Shown: piece by piece, positions 9,535-18,457 of the stretch | How the letters are laid out: the number at the start of each line of letters is the position of its first letter | How positions within the stretch are numbered: the stretch's first letter is position 1 | Source: CALHRB01 sp964473465 | Lineage (GTDB): Bacteria > Bacteroidota > Ignavibacteria > Kapaibacteriales > UBA2268 | Direction: 5' to 3' | DNA length: 64,000 nt | Assembly (NCBI GenBank): GCA_964473465.1 | Contig: CAYYPE010000013.1 | Location: 20,416-84,415, forward strand | Notes under the pieces: model-generated | Told to the model about the DNA's origin: nothing | Database searches by the model: none | Seen by the model: only the letters and a program-made list of their open reading frames with translations | Translations under genes and position numbers: made by a program

Positions 9535-11315
9535 TGCCAAAATTATTAATTATTGATGATGAGAAAGACTTTCTTGAGTCTATAACCAAGAGATTAGAAA
9601 TAAGGAATTATCAGGTTATCTCGAAAGATTCTGGAAAGGATATTGAAAAATTAATTAAGCAGGAAAAAGATATAGACGTAGTTATTCTGGACTTAAAGAT
9701 GCCAGACGTGCCCGGAGAGGAAGTGCTACGAAGGATAAAAGCTCAAAATCCCAATATACAGGTAATTATATTAACGGGACATGGTTCGACGGAATCGGCA
9801 GTACAAATGGCAAAGCTTGATGCTTTCACATACCTTCAAAAACCAGCGGAAATTGATAAGTTAATTAGAATTATTGATGATGCTCGTGCGAAAGCAAAAC
9901 TATTAATTTCCGAAAAAGAAGGAGAGACAAAAGAAACAAATTGGAAAAAGACTCTATTGTATGTTTCAATTTCTCTTGCAGCAGGTATATTAATCTATTT
10001 GATACCATTTGAGGGTATACCAGAAAGGGCACACAAATTTTTAGCGTTATTAATTACTGTTGTGTTATTATGGGTAACTGAAGCTGTTCCAATTGGAGTA
10101 ACGGCATTCCTTGTTGGTGGAGGATTAGTACTGTTCGGGATTCAAAAACCTGAAGCAGCATGGGAACCATACGCTAACCCGGCAGTAATGTTTGTTTTGA
10201 TGATTATAATGTTTGGAGTAATCCTCAATGAAGTTGGAATAGCTAAACGTTTGTTGCATTATGCGATAAAAATTGCTGGAACAAATGTGCTGAGATTTAG
10301 TTTAGTAGTAGCAATTGTATCGTCATTTGCATCTACTATTTTTCATGATGCTACAATAACAATAATATTCTTGTTTGCAGTGATACCAGTGTTTTACAAG
10401 ATGGGTATCACAGCTGAAAAGTCTAACAATTTTTCTAAATTTTTTACAATTATGATTCCCTTGACGGCTTCAGCAGGCGGATTTGGTACAATACTTGGTG
10501 GAGGAAGAAATCCTATTGCTGTTGATTTTATTGAAAAGTATATTGGAATTCATATAGGATTTCTTGACTGGATGGTAATACAAATGCCAATTGTAATCTT
10601 TGCATCAATTGCAACATGGGCTGTGTGCTGGATAATTATGCCACCAAAAGTAAAAGAATTCCCTGCAGAGATAAAAACAGATAAAATGCCACCAATGACA
10701 AGAAACGAGAAAGGAGTTGTACTCATATTTGGTTTGGCATTTATATTCTGGACATTATCTGATTTCACCCATCTGCATGTTAGTGTAGTTGCAGCTTTGG
10801 CTTTAATAGCAATTTTCAGTTTTAAATTTGTAACGATCAAAACAGCTATACAGAAGTTTTCATGGGAGGCATGGCTTGTATTTGGAGCAGGAGTGTCTTT
10901 AGGTGTTGCAATGCTTGAAACCGGAGCAGGCAAATGGCTTGCAGATCAGTTCTTCCCATTGATTAAAGATCAGCCAACAATTGTGGTATATTATAGTATT
11001 GCACTTTTTGCTTCAACTATAACCAGCTTTATGAGCAATTCAGCAGCCACAGCCTTATGCCTGCCTATATTAGACCCAATGTCGGTTGAAATTGGATTGA
11101 ACAGGTTATATACTGCAATGAGCCTTCCGGTAACAACATCTTTTGTTTTTTTGGTAATTGGATGCCCACCAACGATTATTTCTTATAGCACCGGATATTT
11201 CAGACAAATTGATTTTGTTAAAGTGGCTATTCCATTTGCATTGATTTTGTGTGCTGTGATAGTAGTCTTTATGGCTGTGTACTGGCCAATAATTTTTCCA
11301 ATATTAGGGTATTAA
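9534..11315 (+). CDS. Response-regulator receiver domain fused to SLC13/DASS-family anion transporter
   Basis: A single 593-residue frame joins two modules. Residues 1-122 form a complete CheY-like receiver: acidic pair D8/D9, phospho-acceptor D53 in VVILDLKMPD, T81 in ILTGHG, and K103 in LQKPAE. Residues of about 140-590 are a membrane protein with about 11-12 hydrophobic segments. They carry DASS/SLC13 features: WVTEAVPIGVTA, NPAVMFVLMIIM, and the second-half clamshell motif SNSAATALCLPI, followed by GCPPTIISYSTG. The first-half motif is unusual (HDATIT where SNT-type motifs are common). DASS members carry sulfate or dicarboxylates with sodium. No frameshift is apparent at the junction. The fusion implies that phosphorylation by the nearby kinase could gate or tether the transporter. 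The substrate is unproven; sulfate fits the sulfate-reduction genes in this window. Confidence 0.88.
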   Translation: MPKLLIIDDEKDFLESITKRLEIRNYQVISKDSGKDIEKLIKQEKDIDVVILDLKMPDVPGEEVLRRIKAQNPNIQVIILTGHGSTESAVQMAKLDAFTYLQKPAEIDKLIRIIDDARAKAKLLISEKEGETKETNWKKTLLYVSISLAAGILIYLIPFEGIPERAHKFLALLITVVLLWVTEAVPIGVTAFLVGGGLVLFGIQKPEAAWEPYANPAVMFVLMIIMFGVILNEVGIAKRLLHYAIKIAGTNVLRFSLVVAIVSSFASTIFHDATITIIFLFAVIPVFYKMGITAEKSNNFSKFFTIMIPLTASAGGFGTILGGGRNPIAVDFIEKYIGIHIGFLDWMVIQMPIVIFASIATWAVCWIIMPPKVKEFPAEIKTDKMPPMTRNEKGVVLIFGLAFIFWTLSDFTHLHVSVVAALALIAIFSFKFVTIKTAIQKFSWEAWLVFGAGVSLGVAMLETGAGKWLADQFFPLIKDQPTIVVYYSIALFASTITSFMSNSAATALCLPILDPMSVEIGLNRLYTAMSLPVTTSFVFLVIGCPPTIISYSTGYFRQIDFVKVAIPFALILCAVIVVFMAVYWPIIFPILGY

Positions 11316-11325
11316 ATCTAAAATT

Positions 11326-11748
11326 ATGAAAGTAATCAGATTATTAATAGTAGATGATGAAATTGATTTTTTGGATACTATAACTACAAGGATGGAACTG
11401 AGGGGCTTTGAGGTATCGAAAGCCCCTGATGGTATCAAAGCATTAGAACTGATTGAAAAAAATCCTTTTGATGTAGTCATACTTGACTTAAAAATGCCGG
11501 GAATAGACGGGGAGGAAGTTCTCGAAAAAATAAAGAAAAAGAAAAAAAATACAGAAGTTATAATTTTATCCGCACATGGCTCGGAGGAAGTTGCCTCGAG
11601 AACAATGGAGCTTGGTGCTTTTTGTTACATAACAAAACCAATTGAAATCGAAAAGTTAATATCTGTTATTAAATTAGCTCTTGAAGCTGGTAGAAAAAAA
11701 ACAAAATCAAACTCGCTTGATGATTTTATCAATGAAGACATTGATTAA
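11326..11748 (+). CDS. Single-domain response regulator (CheY-like)
   Basis: This 140-residue protein is a stand-alone receiver domain with D10/D11, phospho-acceptor D54 (VVILDLKMPG), the ILSAHGS switch residue and the lysine in ITKPIE. A short charged tail follows, with no DNA-binding output domain, so it would act by protein contact or phospho-relay. It is clearly similar to the receiver fused to the upstream transporter (same DLKMP, GEEVL and HGS patterns), which suggests duplication. It lies 10 bases after the transporter and 29 bases before the histidine kinase that probably phosphorylates it. Confidence 0.92.
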   Translation: MKVIRLLIVDDEIDFLDTITTRMELRGFEVSKAPDGIKALELIEKNPFDVVILDLKMPGIDGEEVLEKIKKKKKNTEVIILSAHGSEEVASRTMELGAFCYITKPIEIEKLISVIKLALEAGRKKTKSNSLDDFINEDID

Positions 11749-11777
11749 AATTAATTTATGGTTCTAAGTTCAAAAAT

Positions 11778-13493
11778 ATGAAAAAAGCTGAACCAAAAGA
11801 ATATTTTGAAAAGCTCACAAGTGAGTTAATAGATAATCCCAACACAAGGAAAATGTTTTCTTCTTTGCGAAGAAATTATTTTATTCGTTTGATATTGATA
11901 TATATACTTCCACTTTTTATTTTGATTTCTTATTTCTTCTATCAATATAATCATTTAATGACAAAAAGCAGAGAACAGCATCTTATCTCGATAGCCGAAA
12001 GCAAATCTAGATTGATGGATATATATCTTATCGAAAGATTGATAAATGTGATTAATTCAATAGAGCGACCTGAATTGATTTATCCATTAGACTCAATAAA
12101 ACTTGATAATATATTGAAGGATTTGAAAAAACAAAGCGATGCGTTTATTGATATTGGCTATTTTGATACAACTTCTGTTCAAATATTGTATTCCGGACCT
12201 TTAACACAATTGAAGAACAAGGACTATTCAAACGAAAAATGGTATCAAGAATTGAAATCCGGCACAAAAAAATATGTTATAACTGATATATATCTTGGTT
12301 TCAGAAAGGCACCTCACTTTACCATTGGCATAAAGAAAATTGATAAGAATAAAATATATTTTTTCAGAATTTCAATTGACCCCCAAATAATTTACAGTTA
12401 CATGACTTCAACAGAAAAAGCTAAAGATGTTGATATTTTGATTATAAATGATTCTGGTATATATCAATTAGTTCCAAAAGAATTATCTGAACCAATAATA
12501 AAATCACCATTTCAGATTCCGCATGATAACTTGCTCGGGGTCAGCGAATATGAAATAAATAACAAAACGAGAAAATTTGCATATTCGCGGTTAAATGAAG
12601 TAAACTGGGCAGTTGTAACAATAGAAAAAGAAGAATATGTCCAGTCATTTTTTAATCAACAAATTACATTACTAATTGTTTCATCATCGGTTATTTTGCT
12701 TCTGATGCTTGTAATATTTTTCAGATCAAAAAATATCGTAGAAATCGAAAAAGAGAGGATACTTGTAAGACTACAACTTGAACATGCCTCCAAACTTGCT
12801 ACAGTTGGTGAATTAGCATCAGGAATTGCTCATGAAATTGGTAATCCATTAAATATAATTGCAAACGAGATTGGTTTGATGCAGGATTTGGCAGACCCAA
12901 AATTTGGTTATGATCTTAAAATCGAAGATTTGGAAGCTCATTTCAAAAAAATCAATTCTGCAATCTATCGAATTAAGGATATTAATAAAAAACTGTTAAC
13001 ATTCGTAAGGCAAAGAGATGAAAAAGACACATGGGTTAATGTTAATGAATTAATTGATGACCTTGTCAGTGGATTTTTTGAAAGAGAGTTAAAAATTGAT
13101 AATATAACAATTACAAGAAAATTAAATCAGAATATACCTGAAATTCTCACATCGAGCAACCAGTTGAGACAGGTAATAATCAATCTGATTAATAATGCTC
13201 ACGATGCAATAAAATCCGGAGGAGAAATCAAAATATCAACAGATTTAAATGATAATTCAGTAATAATTAAAATTGAAGATAATGGTTGCGGAATGACCGA
13301 AGAACAACTCAGCAAAATTTTTCTGCCATTTTATACTACAAAACCAACAGGAAAAGGTACCGGCCTGGGGTTATCGGTAAGCTATTCAATAGTAAAGAAT
13401 CTTGGCGGTTCAATAGAAGTGAAAAGCAAGCTCAACGAAGGGGCGGAATTTACAATAATAATACCAATGACAAAAAGTAAGGATAATGTTTAA
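11778..13493 (+). CDS. Membrane sensor histidine kinase
   Basis: This 571-residue kinase has an N-terminal membrane helix (about 35-57), an extracytoplasmic Cache-like sensor region (about 58-290), and a second helix (about 293-315). A HisKA domain carries the phospho-accepting H352 in GIAHEIGNPLN, and a C-terminal HATPase domain has N-box INNAHDAI, G1 DNGCGM, F-box FYTTKPTGKGTGLGL and G2 GGSIEV. It would sense a periplasmic or membrane signal and phosphorylate the free receiver and probably the receiver joined to the transporter. It is the last gene of the coupled group before a 120-base gap. The ligand is unknown; Cache-type domains often bind small anions and carboxylates. Confidence 0.93.
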   Translation: MKKAEPKEYFEKLTSELIDNPNTRKMFSSLRRNYFIRLILIYILPLFILISYFFYQYNHLMTKSREQHLISIAESKSRLMDIYLIERLINVINSIERPELIYPLDSIKLDNILKDLKKQSDAFIDIGYFDTTSVQILYSGPLTQLKNKDYSNEKWYQELKSGTKKYVITDIYLGFRKAPHFTIGIKKIDKNKIYFFRISIDPQIIYSYMTSTEKAKDVDILIINDSGIYQLVPKELSEPIIKSPFQIPHDNLLGVSEYEINNKTRKFAYSRLNEVNWAVVTIEKEEYVQSFFNQQITLLIVSSSVILLLMLVIFFRSKNIVEIEKERILVRLQLEHASKLATVGELASGIAHEIGNPLNIIANEIGLMQDLADPKFGYDLKIEDLEAHFKKINSAIYRIKDINKKLLTFVRQRDEKDTWVNVNELIDDLVSGFFERELKIDNITITRKLNQNIPEILTSSNQLRQVIINLINNAHDAIKSGGEIKISTDLNDNSVIIKIEDNGCGMTEEQLSKIFLPFYTTKPTGKGTGLGLSVSYSIVKNLGGSIEVKSKLNEGAEFTIIIPMTKSKDNV

Positions 13494-13614
13494 AAAAGAA
13501 GCACAGAATGGTTACATTAGAATATTAGTTATTGTGATAGCAAGTTAATTATTATATTTTTAAAATCATTGCTCAAGGTTTGTATAGTTTTTTTTTAATT
13601 AATTGGAGAGAAAG

Positions 13615-13911
13615 ATGATATTATTGAAAAGGATAGCTCACACATTGCTGTATTTATCGTTTATCTTTTTTCCTTCTTATTTAGCATTAGCTCACGGAGG
13701 TGAGGGCGAACCAATTCCAGACAAAGTTCCACTGGATCAACTATCTGGAATAACATTATGGTTAGCACAGCTTTATAATGATGAAAAAGTGTTGTTTGCA
13801 ATACTGGTAACAGTTACAATGGGAATTTTTGGCTTAATATTAGGGGTGTTAACTGATTTATTTCTAAAGATATTTGGACTGGATGTTTCAAAAATTGCAC
13901 ATCACGAATAG
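13615..13911 (+). CDS. Small exported membrane protein of unknown function
   Basis: The start is set at the ATG at 13615, which has GGAGAG upstream, instead of an in-frame TTG at 13603; this gives 98 residues. A signal-like helix ending in LAHGGEGE is followed by about 30 extracytoplasmic residues, a second hydrophobic helix (about 60-85) and a short tail ending KIAHHE. The His and acidic residues near the mature N-terminus could bind metal, but this is not shown. It is 12 bases ahead of the TSUP permease, which has a very strong ribosome-binding site, so it is probably an accessory subunit or leader gene of that permease. I do not recognise a named family. Confidence 0.75.
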   Translation: MILLKRIAHTLLYLSFIFFPSYLALAHGGEGEPIPDKVPLDQLSGITLWLAQLYNDEKVLFAILVTVTMGIFGLILGVLTDLFLKIFGLDVSKIAHHE

Positions 13912-13923
13912 GGAGGGGAAAAA

Positions 13924-14955
13924 ATGGATATATTCAATATTTACTTACCAATTGCACAGCAAAATTTCAGCGTTCTGCTACTTGTAACAATCGGTTTTTG
14001 TGTAGGTGTTCTCGGAGGTTTTTTTGGTGTGGGCGGTGCTTGGATTGTAACACCAGCGCTTAATATATTCGGATTTCCAATGGCTTATGCTATTGGCACA
14101 GACTTTGCCCATATCTTCGGAAAATCAATAGTATCAACCAAAAAACATAATAAAATGGGAAATGTTGATTGGAAGCTTGGTGCATTTACTATCTTAGGAA
14201 CGATACCGGGGGTTGAATTCGGGGCTCAAATCATAATGTATCTGGAAAAAATCGGATTGGTTGAATCAACTGTCAGATGGGTCTATATTTGCATGTTAAT
14301 AGCACTTGGAAGCTTTATGATATATGATTATGCGGTAATAAGAAAGAGGAAAGAAATAGCAGCAAAAAATGGAATAATAAGCAATAAGAAATCGTTGGTT
14401 GAAAAAATCAGAGATATTAAAATTCCTCCTGTTATTCAATTTCCAAGGTCAAATATATCATCATTGTCGTTATGGACTATTATTTTTATATTTTTCATGG
14501 TAGGAACCATATCAGGCTTTCTTGGTGTTGGTGGTGGTTTCATTGTGATGCCCACCCTTATTTATATATTTGGATTGCCGACTGCAATTGCTGTTGGAAC
14601 AGATCTGTTTATAGTGATGCTTGATGGTGCATACGGTTGCTTTACATATTCATTAAAAGGCAGAACGGATATAATTGCAGCGGTATTAATGCTTATAGGT
14701 GCAGCAATTGGGGCTCAAATAGGTGTTACAGCTGTTAAATACATCCGAGGATATGGTATCAGATTATTATTTGCTTTGATGATACTTTGTGCAGCAAGTT
14801 CATTAGTTATCAAACAAATTCAGGTTGAGTTTAATATTACTGAGTTGAAGCCTGTTTCAGGTGTTATAATAATGGCAGCTGCAATTTTAATGTGCACCAT
14901 TATAACATATAAATTAATATCCTCGGCATACAAAGAAAAGAAAATGTATGGCTAA
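13924..14955 (+). CDS. TSUP (TauE/SafE) family sulfite/organosulfonate permease
   Basis: This 343-residue membrane protein has the internal repeat typical of the TSUP family. GVLGGFFGVGGAWIVTP with GTDFAHIF is in the first half and GFLGVGGGFIVMPTLIY with GTDLFIV in the second, over about eight hydrophobic helices with a central cytoplasmic loop rich in Lys/Arg. GGGAGGGG-type Shine-Dalgarno sequence sits directly upstream. TSUP proteins move sulfite, sulfoacetate, thiosulfate or related sulfur anions. In a sulfate-reducing organism with adjacent sensor genes, a sulfite or sulfate exchange role is plausible, but the substrate cannot be read from sequence. Confidence 0.9.
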   Translation: MDIFNIYLPIAQQNFSVLLLVTIGFCVGVLGGFFGVGGAWIVTPALNIFGFPMAYAIGTDFAHIFGKSIVSTKKHNKMGNVDWKLGAFTILGTIPGVEFGAQIIMYLEKIGLVESTVRWVYICMLIALGSFMIYDYAVIRKRKEIAAKNGIISNKKSLVEKIRDIKIPPVIQFPRSNISSLSLWTIIFIFFMVGTISGFLGVGGGFIVMPTLIYIFGLPTAIAVGTDLFIVMLDGAYGCFTYSLKGRTDIIAAVLMLIGAAIGAQIGVTAVKYIRGYGIRLLFALMILCAASSLVIKQIQVEFNITELKPVSGVIIMAAAILMCTIITYKLISSAYKEKKMYG

Positions 14956-14975
14956 TTGAATCATTATTATTCTCG

Positions 14976-15033
14976 GCTGTCAAATAAAATTGAGATATAA
15001 TCAGTCTTAAATGTGTTTGACAGCTTTTTTTTT
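14976..15033 (+). terminator. Terminator-like hairpin upstream of PEP-synthase-like gene
   Basis: GCTGTCAAA (14976-14984) and TTTGACAGC (15016-15024) form a perfect 9-bp stem with a 31-base loop, followed by nine T residues ending directly at the ATG at 15034. The position suggests termination after the TSUP gene or attenuation of the next gene. Confidence 0.65.
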
Positions 15034-17682
15034 ATGATAAAATTACTTCAAAAAATATTTAAAAATAACCAAGAAAACAAAGTAAGTTTTCAGGAAAAGT
15101 TCAAAAAATTCCAGGAAATACTTGCTGACAATGACGACGCTCACAAAGCTATGTCAGAACTGGCAGATATGATTGTTTATGGAACTCCATTTTCAAGGGG
15201 ATATGCACATAAAAGGCTTAATATTTTGCTAAATAAAACCGAGAATATGATAAATAATCTAATTTTCATCTCAGGTGGAAAATACAGATTATTGCATGAC
15301 AAGCTAAGAAATATAACCGAAAAATGCTACAAATCTCTAACCCCGAGAATCACATGTCCAGAGGATTTAATATGTCCAGACATGGATTGTCAGTATTGCA
15401 CAAGAATAGAAGATTTATTTACCCGTATACCTTACACATATAATTTAAAATTCATAAGAGAAGAGAATTTTCTTGAAGTGGGTCATAAAATGGCTCGTCT
15501 CGGAGAGATTAAGAACAAATTAAAGATTCCGGTTCCAGATGGCTTTTGTATTTCTGTCAGATTCTTCGAAGATATTATGAGGATTGAAAACCTAAGGAAC
15601 AAAAAGAACGAAATTTTTTATGATGTTGATTTTAATAATATCGCGGAAGTTCAATATGCCTCCAGACAAGCTCAGGCACTAATAATAACTACCCAATTAC
15701 CTGATTACCTTGAGAAAATTATCTTGAATGCTTTTGATGAAACTTTCGACGTTGAATCAACTTTCGTTGCTGTTCGTTCAAGTGCTGTCGGGGAAGATTC
15801 AGAAAAGCACTCATTTGCCGGGCTTCATCAGAGTTTTTTGAATATCTCCCGGGAAAATGTTTTTGACGCTGTCATAGATGTAATGCTATCCAAGTATTCT
15901 CCCCAATCAGTGATTTACAGGTATTTATCTGGATTAAGGGATGAAGATATGCCTATGGCAGCTGGTTGTATAAAAATGGTTGACGCAAAATCGGCTGGTG
16001 TTCTATTTACAAAAGATCCAAACGATTTGGTCGAAGGTGCTATAATTCAATCTGTATGGGGGCTCGGATCCCTCGTAGTTGAGGGGAAAGTGCAGCCACA
16101 ACAATACATAGTTCAAAGACAAAACGGGGAACTTAAGGTAGATTTTAATCCCGGAAATCAGAATTTATTAAGAACTGCAATTTCAAAAGACACAGCCATC
16201 AGGTTTTCAAATTTAGAAAATATTAACCTTTCAGAACCAAACCTGACACAGGATGAGCTAAAAAAGTTAATGGATTATGCCAGAATGATTGAAATAAGAT
16301 ACCAACATCCTCAGGATATAGAATGGGCAATTGATAAAAGCGGTGAAATATACATATTACAATCAAGAAATCTAAAAATAAGGCAAAGGTTAACATTAAA
16401 TACAAGAAAACCATATTCTGTTCAAGACTATGACAAAAATTATAAAGTGTTAATCAATAAGGGCGATTGTGCCAGTCATGGTGTTGGCAGTGGAAAGGTA
16501 TTTGTTGTAAATGCGCCTAAAGAAGTATCTCAAATTCCCTATGGCTCAGTAGTGGTTGCCAAGAAAAATCTACCCGAATTCATAACAGCTCTACACAAAA
16601 TGTCAGCTTTGATATCTGATTTCGGAAGCACAACAGGGCATCTTGCTATAATAGCAAGAGAATTAAATGTTCCTTTTATCACAAACACTCTGGATGCAAG
16701 TGCAAAATTACAAAATGGGACTGAGGTAACTGTTATTGCTGATGAAATCAGAGTTTACGAGGGAATAATTCAAGATCTGGTGCAGGATAAAAATAGCAAG
16801 ATAGATTTAGAAAATCCTTTCATAAAGAGCCCTATTTATAAAATCTGGCATAATTTAACAAGAAATATATTCAAATTAAATCTTTACGATCCATCATCTG
16901 AAAAATTCAGTCCTCTTCATTGCGAAACAATTCATGATATAATCCGATTTATCCATGAAATAGCAATGAGAACGATTTTTTCTATTTATGACAATACAAC
17001 TATAGATTCCGGAAAAACTTATGAACTTGTGTTTGACGTGCCGCTGGATATTCTGGTGATTGATCTTGGAAATGGATTGAGAAAAGATATAAAAGGCAAT
17101 AAAATCACACCGGAAGACATCATATCTAAACCAATGCAGTATTTGATTAAAGGAATGACAACACCGGGTTTGAAATGGGCAGGACATTTACCAGTTGATA
17201 CAAAAGGATTTGCAGGAATAATTTTAGGTAATATAGTTGACCCAGACAGATCGGATGTAAGCCTTGGTTCAAGAAGTTATGCATTAATATCTGAGAACTA
17301 CATTAATTTCTTCTCCCGTTTGGGTTATCATTTTTCTCGTCTTGATGCTTTCGCATCGTCAGAAAACAATAGCAATTATATTAATTTTAATTTTCGTGGG
17401 GGTGCTTCAAACATTACACGAAAATCAAGAAGAGCTCAGGCAATTGCAAGAATTTTAGAACAAAAAAATTTTTCTGTTACAATCAACGAGGATAATGTAA
17501 TAGCAAGAATCAGAAAAATTCCTGTCGAGATGATTTACGAACTGCTAACATTAATAGGAAAATTAATGGGAGCGGTCAGGAACGTTGATGTTCTAATGGT
17601 TTCCGATAAATATGTTGACGTATTTGTTGAGGAATTTTTAAAGGGTAATCCACAACCGGGTTTAAGTATAAGGGAAATATAA
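15034..17682 (+). CDS. PEP/pyruvate-binding (PPDK N-terminal-like) protein with phosphohistidine domain, lacking the C-terminal barrel
   Basis: The protein has about 882 residues from the ATG at 15034; a GTG at 15013 would place the start inside a terminator stem. The N-terminal 130 residues contain a cysteine cluster (CPEDLICPDMDCQYC). An ATP-grasp nucleotide-binding region of the pyruvate-phosphate dikinase type follows (VAVRSSAVGEDSEKHSFAG, then DIEWAIDKSGEIYILQSR). Next comes the swivelling phosphohistidine domain, with the catalytic His near residue 536 in GSTTGHLAIIAREL. The last 290 residues do not resemble the PEP/pyruvate TIM barrel of PpsA or PpdK and are unrecognised. It is therefore not a full PEP synthase; a dikinase with another acceptor, as in rifampin phosphotransferases, or a regulatory phosphotransfer protein, is possible. 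It follows the TSUP gene and ends at a terminator. Confidence 0.8.
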   Translation: MIKLLQKIFKNNQENKVSFQEKFKKFQEILADNDDAHKAMSELADMIVYGTPFSRGYAHKRLNILLNKTENMINNLIFISGGKYRLLHDKLRNITEKCYKSLTPRITCPEDLICPDMDCQYCTRIEDLFTRIPYTYNLKFIREENFLEVGHKMARLGEIKNKLKIPVPDGFCISVRFFEDIMRIENLRNKKNEIFYDVDFNNIAEVQYASRQAQALIITTQLPDYLEKIILNAFDETFDVESTFVAVRSSAVGEDSEKHSFAGLHQSFLNISRENVFDAVIDVMLSKYSPQSVIYRYLSGLRDEDMPMAAGCIKMVDAKSAGVLFTKDPNDLVEGAIIQSVWGLGSLVVEGKVQPQQYIVQRQNGELKVDFNPGNQNLLRTAISKDTAIRFSNLENINLSEPNLTQDELKKLMDYARMIEIRYQHPQDIEWAIDKSGEIYILQSRNLKIRQRLTLNTRKPYSVQDYDKNYKVLINKGDCASHGVGSGKVFVVNAPKEVSQIPYGSVVVAKKNLPEFITALHKMSALISDFGSTTGHLAIIARELNVPFITNTLDASAKLQNGTEVTVIADEIRVYEGIIQDLVQDKNSKIDLENPFIKSPIYKIWHNLTRNIFKLNLYDPSSEKFSPLHCETIHDIIRFIHEIAMRTIFSIYDNTTIDSGKTYELVFDVPLDILVIDLGNGLRKDIKGNKITPEDIISKPMQYLIKGMTTPGLKWAGHLPVDTKGFAGIILGNIVDPDRSDVSLGSRSYALISENYINFFSRLGYHFSRLDAFASSENNSNYINFNFRGGASNITRKSRRAQAIARILEQKNFSVTINEDNVIARIRKIPVEMIYELLTLIGKLMGAVRNVDVLMVSDKYVDVFVEEFLKGNPQPGLSIREI

Positions 17683-17686
17683 AAAC

Positions 17687-17718
17687 AGGCTTCCTGAAAA
17701 ATATCGGGAAGCCTTTTT
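17687..17718 (+). terminator. Rho-independent terminator after PEP-synthase-like gene
   Basis: AGGCTTCC (17687-17694) pairs with GGAAGCCT (17707-17714), followed by a T run. It lies 4 bases after the stop codon and closes the transport/two-component cluster. Confidence 0.82.
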
Positions 17719-17729
17719 AATTCTATATG

Positions 17730-17802
17730 AGCCACTTGTCGGACTCGAACCAACGACCTGCTGATTACAAATCAGCTGCTCTACCAGCTGAGCTAAAGTG
17801 GC
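17730..17802 (-). tRNA. trnT: tRNA-Thr (anticodon UGU)
   Basis: Read on the minus strand, a 73-base cloverleaf is complete. The acceptor stem is GCCACTT/AAGTGGC, the D arm GCTC...GAGC, and the anticodon stem GCTGA/TCAGC has loop TTTGTAA, giving anticodon UGU. The T arm is GTTGG-TTCGAGT-CCGAC and the discriminator base is U. The 3' CCA is not encoded. Confidence 0.97.
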
Positions 17803-17860
17803 AAAAACAAGATTACAAAAATAATAAATTTTTTTTTATCAAAAAATTCTTTTTCAAAAA

Positions 17861-18445
17861 TCATTCAAAATTATATTCTTCAATAATTTCGCACCAGATG
17901 TGCCCTATCAATATATGTGATTCCTGAATTCTGGCTGTGATATCAGAAGGAACTATTACAGAACAATCACAGAATTCAGCAATTTTACCGCCACCACAAC
18001 CAAGCAAACCAACTACTTTCATACCAATTTCTTTCGCCTTTTTTGCAGCCCTAAGAACATTTTCTGAATTACCACTTGTTGAAATTCCTACGAGCACATC
18101 ATTTGGTTTACCATAAGCTTCCACTCCCCTTGCAAAGACATTCTCGAATCCAATATCATTGCCACCAGCAGTCATAATTGAAGGGTCAACTGTTAGAGCG
18201 ATTCCGGGGATGGCAGGTCTATTGAAGCTGCTACGATACCTAATGACAAGTTCAGCGGCAAGATGCTGACTGTCAGCGGCACTACCACCATTTCCACAGA
18301 ATAATATTTTTCCACCATTTTTGATACATTCTGATAGCACCAAACCTGTTTTTTTGATTGAATCCGAGCATAGTTCAAGCAAAGACATTTTTGTTAGAAT
18401 ACTGGAATTAATAGAATCTTTAATTTTTTGTTCAAAATCTTTCAT
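17861..18445 (-). CDS. gmhA: SIS-domain phosphoheptose isomerase-like protein
   Basis: This 194-residue protein matches the GmhA family, which converts sedoheptulose 7-phosphate to D-glycero-D-manno-heptose 7-phosphate for lipopolysaccharide core synthesis. The SIS fold shows FCGNGGSAADSQHLAAEL (about residues 49-66), GNDIGFENVFARGVEA, and GISTSGNSENVLRAA (about 119-133). The C-terminal QESHILIGHIWCEIIEE helix carries the family's Gln/His active-site residues. The start has AGAGG 5 bases upstream. It sits 12 bases after engB. Other heptose genes are not in the window. DiaA-like SIS proteins are an alternative, but the family motifs favour GmhA. Confidence 0.87.
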   Translation of the reverse strand: MKDFEQKIKDSINSSILTKMSLLELCSDSIKKTGLVLSECIKNGGKILFCGNGGSAADSQHLAAELVIRYRSSFNRPAIPGIALTVDPSIMTAGGNDIGFENVFARGVEAYGKPNDVLVGISTSGNSENVLRAAKKAKEIGMKVVGLLGCGGGKIAEFCDCSVIVPSDITARIQESHILIGHIWCEIIEEYNFE

Positions 18446-18457
18446 TAATACCTCTGA

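Noticed and set aside
10550..10933. 127-residue minus-strand frame inside the receiver-transporter gene
   Set aside because: It is antisense to a strongly conserved transporter frame, with no motif of its own.
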